A DNA stretch of 34,212 nt from SZUA-186 sp041552135 (lineage in GTDB: Bacteria; Pseudomonadota; Gammaproteobacteria; UBA9214), in the NCBI GenBank assembly GCA_041552135.1, contig JBFELL010000008.1, positions 1 through 34,212 of the forward strand, given 5' to 3'. The position numbers and the translations under genes were made by a program. Below are positions 24,048 to 30,945 of this stretch, one piece after another; the stretch's first letter is position 1, and each line of letters opens with the position of its first letter. The notes beneath the pieces are model-generated. The model was not told the origin of the DNA. It saw only the letters and a program-made list of their open reading frames with translations, and made no database searches.

Positions 24048-24719
24048 ATGATCCGTTTCGACAACGTCAGCAAGCGCTACCCGGGCGGTTTCGAGGCACT
24101 CAGCAACGTCAGCCTGGAACTGGACTACGGCGCGATGGCCTTTCTCACCGGCCACTCGGGCGCCGGCAAGAGCACCCTGCTGAAACTCATCGCCCTGATC
24201 GAACGTATCACCCGCGGCCAGCTCTATGTCGACGGCCAGAACGTCTCGCGCATCAGCAAGCGGCGCATCCCCTACATCCGGCGCAAGATCGGCTTCATCT
24301 TCCAGGACCACCACCTGCTGTTTGACCGCACGGTGTTCGATAACGTTGCCCTGCCGCTGGTGATCGCGGGCTACCGCCATCAGGAGATCGGCCGCCGGGT
24401 GCGTGCCGCGCTCGACAAGGTGGGCCTGCTCAGCAAGGAACGGCTCTACCCCATCACCCTCTCGGGCGGCGAACAACAGCGCGTGGGTATCGCCCGCGCC
24501 GTGGTCAACAAGCCCATGCTGCTGCTGGCGGATGAACCGACCGGCAACCTCGACCCGGAACTGTCGCTGGAAATCATGGGGCTGTTCGAACTGTTCAACC
24601 GTGTCGGGGTCAGCGTGCTGATCGCCAGCCACGACATTGCCCTGATCGAGCAGCTCGACCATCCGGTGATTGGCCTCGAGCACGGTCGCATCACGACACC
24701 GGCGGCGGCAATCGCATGA
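24048..24719 (+). CDS. ftsE: Cell-division ABC transporter ATP-binding protein FtsE
   Basis: 223 residues, full length. With FtsX it forms the divisome ABC complex that uses ATP hydrolysis to activate periplasmic septal hydrolases. Walker A is GHSGAGKST (35-43), the Q-loop is FIFQDHHLL, the signature is LSGGEQQRVGIARA, Walker B is LLLADEPTGNLDP, and the H-loop is IASHD. The N terminus MIRFDNVSKRYPGG is typical of FtsE. The stop overlaps the ftsX start by 4 bases. Confidence 0.97.
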   Translation: MIRFDNVSKRYPGGFEALSNVSLELDYGAMAFLTGHSGAGKSTLLKLIALIERITRGQLYVDGQNVSRISKRRIPYIRRKIGFIFQDHHLLFDRTVFDNVALPLVIAGYRHQEIGRRVRAALDKVGLLSKERLYPITLSGGEQQRVGIARAVVNKPMLLLADEPTGNLDPELSLEIMGLFELFNRVGVSVLIASHDIALIEQLDHPVIGLEHGRITTPAAAIA

Positions 24720-25702
24720 ACCGGCGCCATGGCAACCGGCAGCGCTCGCGTTTTGCCTGGCAGGAGAGCCTGCGCCGTACCCTGTCGCCACGCATCTGGC
24801 TACGACGCCATGCCCAGGTGTCGCTGGAGAGCCTCGGTCGGCTGAGCCGCAACCGGGTGGCCAGCCTGATGACGGCGGCCGTCATCGGTATCGCGCTGGC
24901 GCTGCCGGCGGGACTCTACGTGCTCCTGGACAACCTGCACCGGCTCAGCGGCAGCTGGGACGGCCAGGCCGGCCTGTCGGTGTTTCTCAAGCAGGAGATT
25001 TCGGAACCGGCCGCGCAACAACTCGCCGGTACGCTGCAAGAGTGGCCCGAGGTTGCAAACGTCACCTTTGTCACAGCCGCCGAGGCGCTGAATGAATTCA
25101 CCCGGCATACCGGCTTCGCCGATGTCATCGGCAGCCTGGATGAAAACCCTCTGCCCGCCGTCCTGCTGGTCACACCGGCCGCCGGGAACACCGGCCCGGT
25201 CGCGGCCAGCGCCCTGCAGCAGCGCCTGCAGGACCTGCCCCAGACCGACCAGGCCCAGCTGGACCTGCAGTGGGTGCAGCGACTGAGCGCCATACTCGCC
25301 ATCGCCAAGCGTGCTGTGCTGATCATCAGTTGCCTGCTGGCCCTGGCCGTGCTGCTGGTCGTCGGCAATACCATCCGCCTGGAGATACAGAACCGGCGCG
25401 AGGAAATCGTCGTCACCAAGCTGATCGGTGCAACCAACGGCTTTGTCCGCCGGCCGTTTCTCTACAGCGGGATCTGGTACGGTATCTTCGGTGCCAGCAT
25501 CGCCTGGCTGATGGTCGAGATCGGCTTCTTCATCCTGGCCGGCCCCGTCCAGCGCCTTGCCGGTCTCTACCAGAGCGATTTCAGTCTCGAAACCCTGCCG
25601 GTACTGCTGCTGTTCGTCTTGCTGGCCGGAGGCATCGCGCTCGGCCTGCTGGGATCCTGGCTGGCCGTTGGCCGGCACCTGGACGACGTCGAGCCGGCCT
25701 AG
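24716..25702 (+). CDS. ftsX: Cell-division protein FtsX (ABC permease)
   Basis: 328 residues, starting at the ATGA overlap with ftsE. Topology: a basic cytoplasmic N terminus of ~50 residues, TM1 (~53-74, TAAVIGIALALPAGLYVLL), a periplasmic domain (~80-195, LSVFLKQEIS... AEALNEFTRHTGF) that contacts EnvC-type activators, then three C-terminal helices (~195-220, 240-270, 290-320). The conserved VGNTIRLEIQNRREEIVVTKLIGAT stretch faces FtsE. Full length, no oddities. Confidence 0.96.
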   Translation: MNRRHGNRQRSRFAWQESLRRTLSPRIWLRRHAQVSLESLGRLSRNRVASLMTAAVIGIALALPAGLYVLLDNLHRLSGSWDGQAGLSVFLKQEISEPAAQQLAGTLQEWPEVANVTFVTAAEALNEFTRHTGFADVIGSLDENPLPAVLLVTPAAGNTGPVAASALQQRLQDLPQTDQAQLDLQWVQRLSAILAIAKRAVLIISCLLALAVLLVVGNTIRLEIQNRREEIVVTKLIGATNGFVRRPFLYSGIWYGIFGASIAWLMVEIGFFILAGPVQRLAGLYQSDFSLETLPVLLLFVLLAGGIALGLLGSWLAVGRHLDDVEPA

Positions 25703-25759
25703 CGCACTCCCGGCGGCTTACGACCCGTGGTTTGACACCCCCGGGTAGCCGATTTTCAT

Positions 25760-25787
25760 GAAACTTTTCATTACTTTGGCACTCTCA
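25760..25787 (+). promoter_or_regulatory. Sigma-E-like promoter of rpoH
   Basis: GAAACTT (25760-25766), 16 bases, then TCTCA (25783-25787) resembles the RpoE pattern GAACTT-N16-TCTGA of the E. coli rpoH P3 promoter, with the same spacing and about one mismatch in each half. It overlaps the CIRCE repeat, so HrcA binding would block it as well. Confidence 0.4.
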
Positions 25788-25802
25788 TACACAGAGTGCT
25801 AA
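25776..25802 (+). promoter_or_regulatory. CIRCE operator (HrcA-binding inverted repeat) upstream of rpoH
   Basis: Arms TTGGCACTC (25776-25784) and GAGTGCTAA (25794-25802) are separated by exactly 9 bases. This equals the CIRCE consensus TTAGCACTC-N9-GAGTGCTAA at 17 of 18 arm positions. CIRCE is bound by the heat-shock repressor HrcA, normally at groESL or hrcA-grpE-dnaK. Here it fills the space between the -35 and -10 of rpoH, an ideal repressing position. Confidence 0.88.
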
Positions 25803-25805
25803 AAT
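25776..25805 (+). promoter_or_regulatory. Sigma-70 promoter of rpoH
   Basis: TTGGCA (25776-25781) and TAAAAT (25800-25805) with an 18-base spacer give a reasonable housekeeping promoter. Transcription would begin near 25812, leaving a leader of only about 20 bases before the rpoH start with GAGAGAA as the ribosome site. Confidence 0.6.
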
Positions 25806-25833
25806 CAAATTCGGCTGACAGAGAGAATACCCG

Positions 25834-26703
25834 ATGACCCAAGAATTAGTCCTTCGAAATCAATCGCTTGCACTGCCGCTACCGACCGGCAACCTGGACC
25901 AGTATATCCAGGCCGCCTTCAGCATACCGGTGCTGAGCGCCGAGGAGGAATACAACCTCGCCGTGCGGCTGCAGCGTGACAACGACCTGGATGCCGCGAA
26001 GCAGCTGGTGATGTCCCACCTGCGCTTCGTGGTGAGGGTTGCCCGTGGCTACAACGGCTACGGCCTCGCGCTGGGCGATCTGATTCAGGAAGGCAATATC
26101 GGTCTGATGAAGGCCGTCAGGCGCTTCGACCCGGAGGTCGGCGTGCGGCTGGTTTCCTTTGCCGTGCACTGGGTGCGCGCCGAGATGCATGAGTTCATCC
26201 TGCGTAACTGGCGCATCGTCAAGGTCGCAACCACCAAGGCACAGCGCAAGCTGTTCTTCAACCTGCGCAGCTCCAAGAAACGCCTCGGCTGGCTGAACCA
26301 GGAAGAGGTAAATGCCGTCGCCGAGGACCTCGGCGTCAAACCCGAGACCGTCCTGGAGATGGAGTCACGCCTCAGCGGTCAGGACGTCTGTTTCGACCCG
26401 CTGCTGAACGATGACGACGATGACAGGGCGCACTATGCCCCGGCTGCCTACCTGACGGATGAGACCAATGATCCGGCACGCACCATCGAGCAGCATGACT
26501 GGCAAGCGCACAACAGCAGTAACCTGCTGGCGGCACTGGCCGGTCTCGACGAGCGCAGCCGGGCCATTCTCCAGGCCCGCTGGCTGGACGAGAAGAAGTC
26601 CACGCTGCACGAACTGGCCGATCGCTTCGGTGTCTCCGCCGAACGCATCCGTCAGCTCGAGAAAAATGCCATCGGAAAATTGCAAAAGACGATGGTCGCC
26701 TGA
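25834..26703 (+). CDS. rpoH: RNA polymerase heat-shock sigma factor RpoH (sigma-32)
   Basis: 289 residues. It directs transcription of chaperone and protease genes after heat or unfolded-protein stress. Region 2 contains GDLIQEGNIGLMKAVRRFDP and FAVHWVRAEMHEFILRNWR; the diagnostic RpoH box QRKLFFNLR is at residues 137-145; region 4 ends with a helix-turn-helix (LHELADRFGVSAERIRQLE). The residues just after the RpoH box (SSKKRLGWL) fit the family. The short leader leaves little room for an E. coli-like 5' thermosensor, though the coding part could still contribute. Transcription appears to be controlled by CIRCE/HrcA and possibly sigma-E. A strong terminator follows. Confidence 0.97.
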   Translation: MTQELVLRNQSLALPLPTGNLDQYIQAAFSIPVLSAEEEYNLAVRLQRDNDLDAAKQLVMSHLRFVVRVARGYNGYGLALGDLIQEGNIGLMKAVRRFDPEVGVRLVSFAVHWVRAEMHEFILRNWRIVKVATTKAQRKLFFNLRSSKKRLGWLNQEEVNAVAEDLGVKPETVLEMESRLSGQDVCFDPLLNDDDDDRAHYAPAAYLTDETNDPARTIEQHDWQAHNSSNLLAALAGLDERSRAILQARWLDEKKSTLHELADRFGVSAERIRQLEKNAIGKLQKTMVA

Positions 26704-26721
26704 CGGCCGGCAACGCCGGAA

Positions 26722-26749
26722 AAAAAACGGCCCGCCCGGGCCGTTTTTT
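26722..26749. terminator. Bidirectional rho-independent terminator between rpoH and bfd
   Basis: AAAAAACGGCCCG-CC-CGGGCCGTTTTTT: a GC-rich stem flanked by A- and T-runs, 18 bases after the rpoH stop and 25 bases after the convergent bfd gene. It should work for both genes. Confidence 0.92.
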
Positions 26750-26774
26750 CATGGGAGGTACTGAAGTATCTGGC

Positions 26775-26978
26775 TCAGGTTGGCGCCAGCGCCGGGGCAA
26801 GCATCAAATTTTGCTCAATCAGCACCTCATCGCGTAACTCCCGCACCTGAGGCTTGCATTTACCACACTGACCGCTACAGCCCAGCTGCTTGCGCAACCC
26901 GCGCACGGTGATCGTCCCCTCGCAAACTGCAGCCCGGATCTGGGTGTCGGTCACACCCTTGCACAGACACACATACAT
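26775..26978 (-). CDS. bfd: Bacterioferritin-associated ferredoxin
   Basis: 67 residues from the ATG at 26978 (the frame stays open upstream to 27056, but the family begins MYVCLCKGVTD). Bfd binds a [2Fe-2S] cluster and reduces the mineral core of bacterioferritin to release iron. Cluster ligands are CLC near the N terminus and CSGQCGKC near residue 35, matching the CxC-x31-CxxC arrangement expected. GGGAGT precedes the start. It is divergent from bfr, and the intervening region has a Fur-like palindrome over its -35, consistent with induction in iron starvation. Confidence 0.95.
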   Translation of the reverse strand: MYVCLCKGVTDTQIRAAVCEGTITVRGLRKQLGCSGQCGKCKPQVRELRDEVLIEQNLMLAPALAPT

Positions 26979-27038
26979 GATTGACAACTCCCGTGAAAAT
27001 TCTCTGGGTGAACCTGCATATGGAATTATTAAATCGCA

Positions 27039-27069
27039 AATGCGAATGATTGTCAATCATATTCGCATT
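27039..27069 (-). promoter_or_regulatory. Fur-box-like palindrome over the bfd promoter
   Basis: The AT-rich palindrome has AATGCGAAT (27039-27047) and ATTCGCATT (27061-27069) as outer arms and GATTG-T-CAATC in the centre. The core AATGATTGTCAATCATA resembles the Fur consensus (GATAATGATAATCATTATC). On the - strand TTGACA (27056-27051) is a consensus -35, with TTTAAT about 17 bases on as -10, so Fur binding would occlude the bfd promoter. Confidence 0.65.
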
Positions 27070-27212
27070 ATGACGAACACCCCTGCCCCGGGGCATTATC
27101 GGGTCGGCATATCACAAACATATAATAAACAGTAGCTTACGTCCTTCCCATCGCGCCCCGACATGAGCCAGGTTGAGCTAATATAGAGACCGTAGCCGTA
27201 CACAATCAGGCA

Positions 27213-27247
27213 CCCCCGGCGGCACAGGATTTGTATCAGGCCGGGGG
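27213..27247 (+). other. Hairpin in the bfr leader
   Basis: CCCCCGGC (27213-27220) and GCCGGGGG (27240-27247) are perfect complements with a 19-nt loop, ending 20 bases before the bfr ribosome site (GGGGAG at 27267-27272). It could stabilise or attenuate the bfr message or regulate its translation. No known riboregulator class is recognised. Confidence 0.45.
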
Positions 27248-27281
27248 ACACACGCGATAACAACACGGGGAGAACGCAACC

Positions 27282-27746
27282 ATGAAAGGCAATGCCAAAT
27301 CCATCAAGTTCCTCAACGAAGTGCTGAAGAATGAACTGACGGCCATCAACCAGTACTTTCTGCATGCCCGTATGTACGGAAACTGGGGACTCGACAAGCT
27401 CAACGAAAAGGAATACGAGGAAAGTATCGATGAGATGAAACACGCCGATGCACTCATCGACCGCATCCTGTTCCTCGAGGGCCTGCCCAACCTGCAGGAC
27501 ATTGGCAAGTTAAAAATCGGCGAAAACGTCACCGAGATGCTGCAAAACGATCTCGCGCTGGAGAAGAGTTCACACGACGTATTGCTGGATGGCATTGCCC
27601 ATTGCGAGAGTATCCGCGACTACATCACCCGCGAGCTGTTCGAGAAGATCCTCGAGGACGAGGAAGAACACATCGACTGGCTGGAAACGCAGCTCGAGCT
27701 GATCGACAAGGTCGGACTGAAGAACTACCTGCAGTCGCACATGTAG
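27282..27746 (+). CDS. bfr: Bacterioferritin
   Basis: 154 residues. A 24-subunit iron-storage shell with intersubunit haem. All functional residues of the family are in register: ferroxidase ligands E18, E51, H54, E94, E127 and H130; Y25; and the haem axial ligand M52. It should therefore be a true haem-containing, catalytically active bacterioferritin and not an inactive paralogue. Divergent from its reductase partner bfd. It ends one base before the convergent Rap1a-like gene, with no terminator between. Confidence 0.96.
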   Translation: MKGNAKSIKFLNEVLKNELTAINQYFLHARMYGNWGLDKLNEKEYEESIDEMKHADALIDRILFLEGLPNLQDIGKLKIGENVTEMLQNDLALEKSSHDVLLDGIAHCESIRDYITRELFEKILEDEEEHIDWLETQLELIDKVGLKNYLQSHM

Positions 27747-27747
27747 C

Positions 27748-28149
27748 CTATCGACAGGGGAAGGCCTCCCGGAAAGCGTTGATGGCCAGTTGCGCACCCG
27801 GCTGGTTCAGCCTGTTCCGGTTGGCCTCGAGGTGGCGGAGGATCATTCTCGCTGCCTGCTCGTTGGTCATCGGCTTGACTGGCAGACAGGCCAGGGGCCG
27901 GCCGGCACCTGAATCCCTCACAGTGATCAGGGTGCGCGATATGCCGGCGATCATCCCGATACAGATCCCCGCATCGAACATCATCTCTTGCGTCACATCG
28001 TCATCAATTGCCGCCCCGGTCAGGATCTTCAGCGTGTTGTTGCACATCTGCAGCAGCTGACTGCCGTCGAGGGTTCCCGCCTTGCCGGGCACGGGAACGG
28101 CTACTGCAAAGGCAAGCAGCATGGCGGTTATCGGTCTGGCGAGCGGCAC
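27748..28149 (-). CDS. Exported Rap1a/Tai-like small protein
   Basis: 133 residues if the GTG at 28149 is used (preceded by GAGGGA); a GTG at 28176 and an ATG at 28122 are alternatives. A signal peptide (~LLAFAVAVPVPGKAG) is followed by a small helical domain with cysteines: LLQMCNNTLK, AGICIGMIAGISRTL, LACLPVKPMTNEQAARMILRHLEAN and the final FPCR. The pattern (LxxC, CxGYxxG, CxP, AFPC) matches the Rap1a/Tai immunity-protein family, named for protecting against type VI effectors, though most members, including stand-alone ones like this, have no known partner. No effector gene is nearby. Confidence 0.75.
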   Translation of the reverse strand: MPLARPITAMLLAFAVAVPVPGKAGTLDGSQLLQMCNNTLKILTGAAIDDDVTQEMMFDAGICIGMIAGISRTLITVRDSGAGRPLACLPVKPMTNEQAARMILRHLEANRNRLNQPGAQLAINAFREAFPCR

Positions 28150-28273
28150 GGCAATCCCTCTGAGGCGGTGCGCCACAATTTAGCACATCAACTGCCGCTG
28201 GTGGAGCAACAGGGTTGCGCGGGCCACACCGGGCAGTATCCGTTCAAACCCGTGCCTGCCAGGCGTGTCGTTC

Positions 28274-29152
28274 TCAGAATACCAGCGGCAGGTAGTGGTC
28301 CACCAGCAGCAGGGCAAACAGCGCCATCAGGTACCAGATCGAGTAACCGAAGGTCTTCATGGCCACCTTCTCGTCCTCGCCCTTCATCATGACAATGGCG
28401 TAGTACAGGAAACCACCGCCGAGCAGCAGGGCACCGGCCAGGTAGACCGGCCCGCTCATGCGGGTGACGAACGGCAGTACGCTGACCACCAGCAGCAGGA
28501 TGGTGTAGAGCAGGATCTGCAGCCGGGTAAACGGCACGCCATGTGTGACCGGCAGCATCGGGATGTCGACCTTGGCGTATTCCTTGCGACGGTAGATCGC
28601 CAGCGCCCAGAAATGCGGTGGTGTCCAGACGAAGATGATCAGGAACAGCAGCAGCGCGTGCGGATCGATGCTGTCGGTCAGCGCGGTCCAGCCGAGTATC
28701 GGCGGCGCCGCGCCCGCCGCACCGCCGATGACGATGTTCTGCGGCGTGGCCCGCTTCAGGTACATGGTATACACCACGGCATAGCCGAGCAGCGACAGGA
28801 AGGTGAGCACCGCGGTCCTGACGTTCACCAGGTAGACCAGCATCAGCATGGCCGCCAGCCCGAGCACGCCGGCGAACACCAGGGCATTGCGCTCGTTGAT
28901 CTCGCCCTGCGGCAGCGGCCGGTTGCTGGTGCGCGCCATCTTGGCATCCTCGCGGGCATCCAGCACGTGGTTGATGGCGGCGGCCGATGCAGCCGCCAGC
29001 CCGATGCCGAGATTGCCGAACAACAGCACGTCCCAGGGCACCATGCCGGGCGGCGAGGTGGCGAGGAACATGCCGACCATGGCGGTGAACACGATCAGCG
29101 CCACGACCTTGAGTTTGCACAGGCCCAGGTAGCTTTGAATGATGTCAGTCAT
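28274..29152 (-). CDS. ctaB: Protohaem IX farnesyltransferase (haem O synthase)
   Basis: 292 residues starting at the ATG at 29152 (an upstream TTG at 29176 overlaps the previous gene). The integral-membrane prenyltransferase converts haem B to haem O for the terminal oxidase. The first Asp-rich motif is NHVLDAREDAKMARTSNRPLP (NxxxDxxxD), the second lies in the loop after KEYAKVDIPMLP, and about nine membrane helices are visible. It is last in the - strand SURF1 - SCO-like - ctaB series, 16 bases after the SCO-like gene. A ctaA (haem A synthase) gene, which usually precedes ctaB here, is absent. Confidence 0.95.
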   Translation of the reverse strand: MTDIIQSYLGLCKLKVVALIVFTAMVGMFLATSPPGMVPWDVLLFGNLGIGLAAASAAAINHVLDAREDAKMARTSNRPLPQGEINERNALVFAGVLGLAAMLMLVYLVNVRTAVLTFLSLLGYAVVYTMYLKRATPQNIVIGGAAGAAPPILGWTALTDSIDPHALLLFLIIFVWTPPHFWALAIYRRKEYAKVDIPMLPVTHGVPFTRLQILLYTILLLVVSVLPFVTRMSGPVYLAGALLLGGGFLYYAIVMMKGEDEKVAMKTFGYSIWYLMALFALLLVDHYLPLVF

Positions 29153-29168
29153 CGGTACCCCGTGCCGC

Positions 29169-29807
29169 TCAGCCAAACCTGGAGTACTTCAGGAGTTTCT
29201 TCAGGTCCTTGAGCATGCCCTTGGGCTCGGCCTCCGGGGCATAGTACATCATGAGGTAGCCCAGCGGGTCGATCAGGTAGACCCGCTCCGCGGAACTCGC
29301 CTGCGCCTCGTCGACCCGGAACAGCGGCGCAATCACACCGGCCTGCTCGGCCGACAGCAGGGCAAGGTCCATTTGCGGGTAGTTTTCCAGGGCAGCGGTC
29401 AGCGCCGGCGGGATGTCGGTGCCCGTCAGCAGGAACAGGCGCTGCACCCGGCGCATGTTCTCGTTCTGCGCCAGCCGGACCTGGCGCATCTTGTAGATGT
29501 TCTGCAGGCAGGTGTCATCACAGTCCGCGTCGCCGATATAGACCAGCGTCCAATTGCCCTTCAGGTAGTCTGCCGGCAGTGCCAGCTCGCTGCGTGTGCG
29601 GATGTTGCCGGGCAGCTCGATCATTCGCGGTGGCTCGACCAGCGTCCCGTGGCTGGTGCTGCCCTCGGGTATCAGCGCGCCGCCACCGTAGAGCATCAGC
29701 CAGGCGATCAGCAGCGGCGCCAGGAACAGCAACAGCAACAGCACCATCGACTGGCGCGCGCTCATGCCGATTTGCTTGTCATCAGGTCGATTGCCCGGTT
29801 CACTCAT
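29169..29807 (-). CDS. Membrane-anchored SCO/thioredoxin-like cytochrome oxidase assembly protein
   Basis: 212 residues from the ATG at 29807, chosen because GAGGAAA lies upstream; a GTG at 29825 would remove this spacing. One TM helix (~20-42) anchors a periplasmic thioredoxin-fold domain. The CxxxC pair (GDADCDDTC, C96 and C100) aligns with the SCO1 copper site, and RVYLIDPLG matches the SCO strand. The His that completes the SCO copper site just before this strand is not seen (SSAER instead). It corresponds to the protein encoded between SURF1 and ctaA in Pseudomonas. Role probably oxidase assembly or redox; copper binding is doubtful. It overlaps the SURF1 end by 8 bases. Confidence 0.8.
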   Translation of the reverse strand: MSEPGNRPDDKQIGMSARQSMVLLLLLFLAPLLIAWLMLYGGGALIPEGSTSHGTLVEPPRMIELPGNIRTRSELALPADYLKGNWTLVYIGDADCDDTCLQNIYKMRQVRLAQNENMRRVQRLFLLTGTDIPPALTAALENYPQMDLALLSAEQAGVIAPLFRVDEAQASSAERVYLIDPLGYLMMYYAPEAEPKGMLKDLKKLLKYSRFG

Positions 29808-30561
29808 TGTGTGTTTCCTCGTCACCAGTCCCGGACATGCCGGTACGGCGGGTGTTCACGCCGATATAGATAATCGCCAGCACCGCCGCCAGGGTAAACC
29901 ACTGCATCGCGTAGGCGCGGTGCTTGTCGGGCGGTATACCGTATACGGGTTTCCAGTCGCGCACAAAGCCGTGCGCATCATCCGCATCCAGCTGCAGCAC
30001 CAGCGGCAGCAGTGCATGACCCAGACGTTGCTCCAGCGCCGGGATATCGATGGCCTGTATCACCTGCGGCCAGCCGCTGCCGGCCTCCTCGGCGCTATCC
30101 AGCAGGAAGATATCCTCGGGCGGCAGTGCCACACGGGCTGTCAGCGTAATGTCCCCGGCCGGGCCGGGCACCTCCGGCCGCACGGCGCGCGAGGCACCCA
30201 CCGGCACCCAGCCGCGGTTGACCAGCAACACCGCATCGCTGTTGGCAAGCCGCAGCGGCGTGAGCACGTGGTAACCGGCGCGGCCCTGGTGCAGCCGGTT
30301 ATCCAGCAGCAACTGGTGGTCCAGATCGTAGCGGCCACTGGCCGTCACTGTCCGGTACTGGCTGTCGGGGGTTGCCGGCAGCAGCGACTGCAGCTCGAGC
30401 GCCGGTTGCCGGATCCTGGCGGCATGCCGGTCGACGATGTCCTGTTTCCAGCCGGCCCGCTCCAGCTGCCACATCCCTAGCCCGGCAAGAAAAGGCAGTA
30501 AAATCAGGGTTGCCAGCGTTGGCCACAGCGAGGGCCGGAATTCAAATGAGCCGATGCGCAT
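29800..30561 (-). CDS. SURF1-family cytochrome oxidase assembly protein
   Basis: 253 residues: TM1 near the N terminus (~13-32, ending GMWQLERAGWKQ, a SURF1 hallmark), a periplasmic domain (~35-220) with LLLDNRLHQGRAGYHVLTPL and VLLVNRGWVP, and TM2 (~222-240, WFTLAAVLAIIYIGV). SURF1 helps insert haem a into subunit I of aa3-type oxidases. First gene of a three-gene - strand unit with the SCO-like gene and ctaB, divergent from the DUF2909-type gene. Confidence 0.93.
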   Translation of the reverse strand: MRIGSFEFRPSLWPTLATLILLPFLAGLGMWQLERAGWKQDIVDRHAARIRQPALELQSLLPATPDSQYRTVTASGRYDLDHQLLLDNRLHQGRAGYHVLTPLRLANSDAVLLVNRGWVPVGASRAVRPEVPGPAGDITLTARVALPPEDIFLLDSAEEAGSGWPQVIQAIDIPALEQRLGHALLPLVLQLDADDAHGFVRDWKPVYGIPPDKHRAYAMQWFTLAAVLAIIYIGVNTRRTGMSGTGDEETHNE

Positions 30562-30577
30562 GGGGCATCAGCCGCTC

Positions 30578-30586
30578 TGGTATACT
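30578..30586 (+). promoter_or_regulatory. Extended -10 promoter for the DUF2909-type gene
   Basis: TGGTATACT at 30578-30586 is an extended -10 (TGnTATACT). No good -35 is present 17 bases upstream, as is common for extended -10 promoters. The start of transcription would be near 30593, 30 bases before the ATG. Confidence 0.4.
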
Positions 30587-30622
30587 TGTTTGCAATTACC
30601 CCTCACGCCACACGGACCCCGC

Positions 30623-30838
30623 ATGCTTGCAAAGATCTTCATCGTTCTGATCCTGTTCACCATTATCGGCAGCCTCTTCAGCGGCCTGTTCTACCTTGTC
30701 CGGGACAAGGGCACCTCGGATCGCACCGTCCGTGCACTGACCGTACGCATCAGTCTGTCGGTGCTGCTGTTTATCCTGCTGATGCTGGGCTACGCCACGG
30801 GCATCCTGCAGCCCCACGGCGTCTATCCCGTCGGCTAA
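30623..30838 (+). CDS. Twin-transmembrane protein (DUF2909 type)
   Basis: 71 residues with two membrane helices (~4-26 and ~42-62) joined by a basic turn (RDKGTSDRTVRALTVR). The sequence matches the small DUF2909-like protein found between coxC and SURF1 genes in many Gammaproteobacteria. Its function is not known; the position implies a link to oxidase assembly. It is the only + strand gene in the cox region. Start chosen as the ATG giving the family N terminus MLAKIFIVLILF; longer upstream frame overlaps SURF1. Confidence 0.82.
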   Translation: MLAKIFIVLILFTIIGSLFSGLFYLVRDKGTSDRTVRALTVRISLSVLLFILLMLGYATGILQPHGVYPVG

Positions 30839-30897
30839 GCCCGGTCTCCGGGGCAGGCCGCAGACGGGCTGACGGCCCGCTCCACCGGCGACAAATA

Positions 30898-30926
30898 AAA
30901 AGGGCGTCGCAATGCGACGCCCTTTT
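30898..30926. terminator. Bidirectional terminator between the DUF2909-type gene and coxC
   Basis: AAAAGGGCGTCGCA / TGCGACGCCCTTTT: a near-perfect palindrome with A- and T-runs at its ends, placed between convergent genes (60 bases after the DUF2909-type gene, 20 bases after coxC). Confidence 0.88.
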
Positions 30927-30945
30927 CCGTTGTGGCGTGTGCCGT

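Noticed and set aside
27748..28149. Type VI immunity gene as part of an effector-immunity pair
   Set aside because: No effector or type VI genes nearby; many Rap1a-like proteins are orphan and of unknown role.
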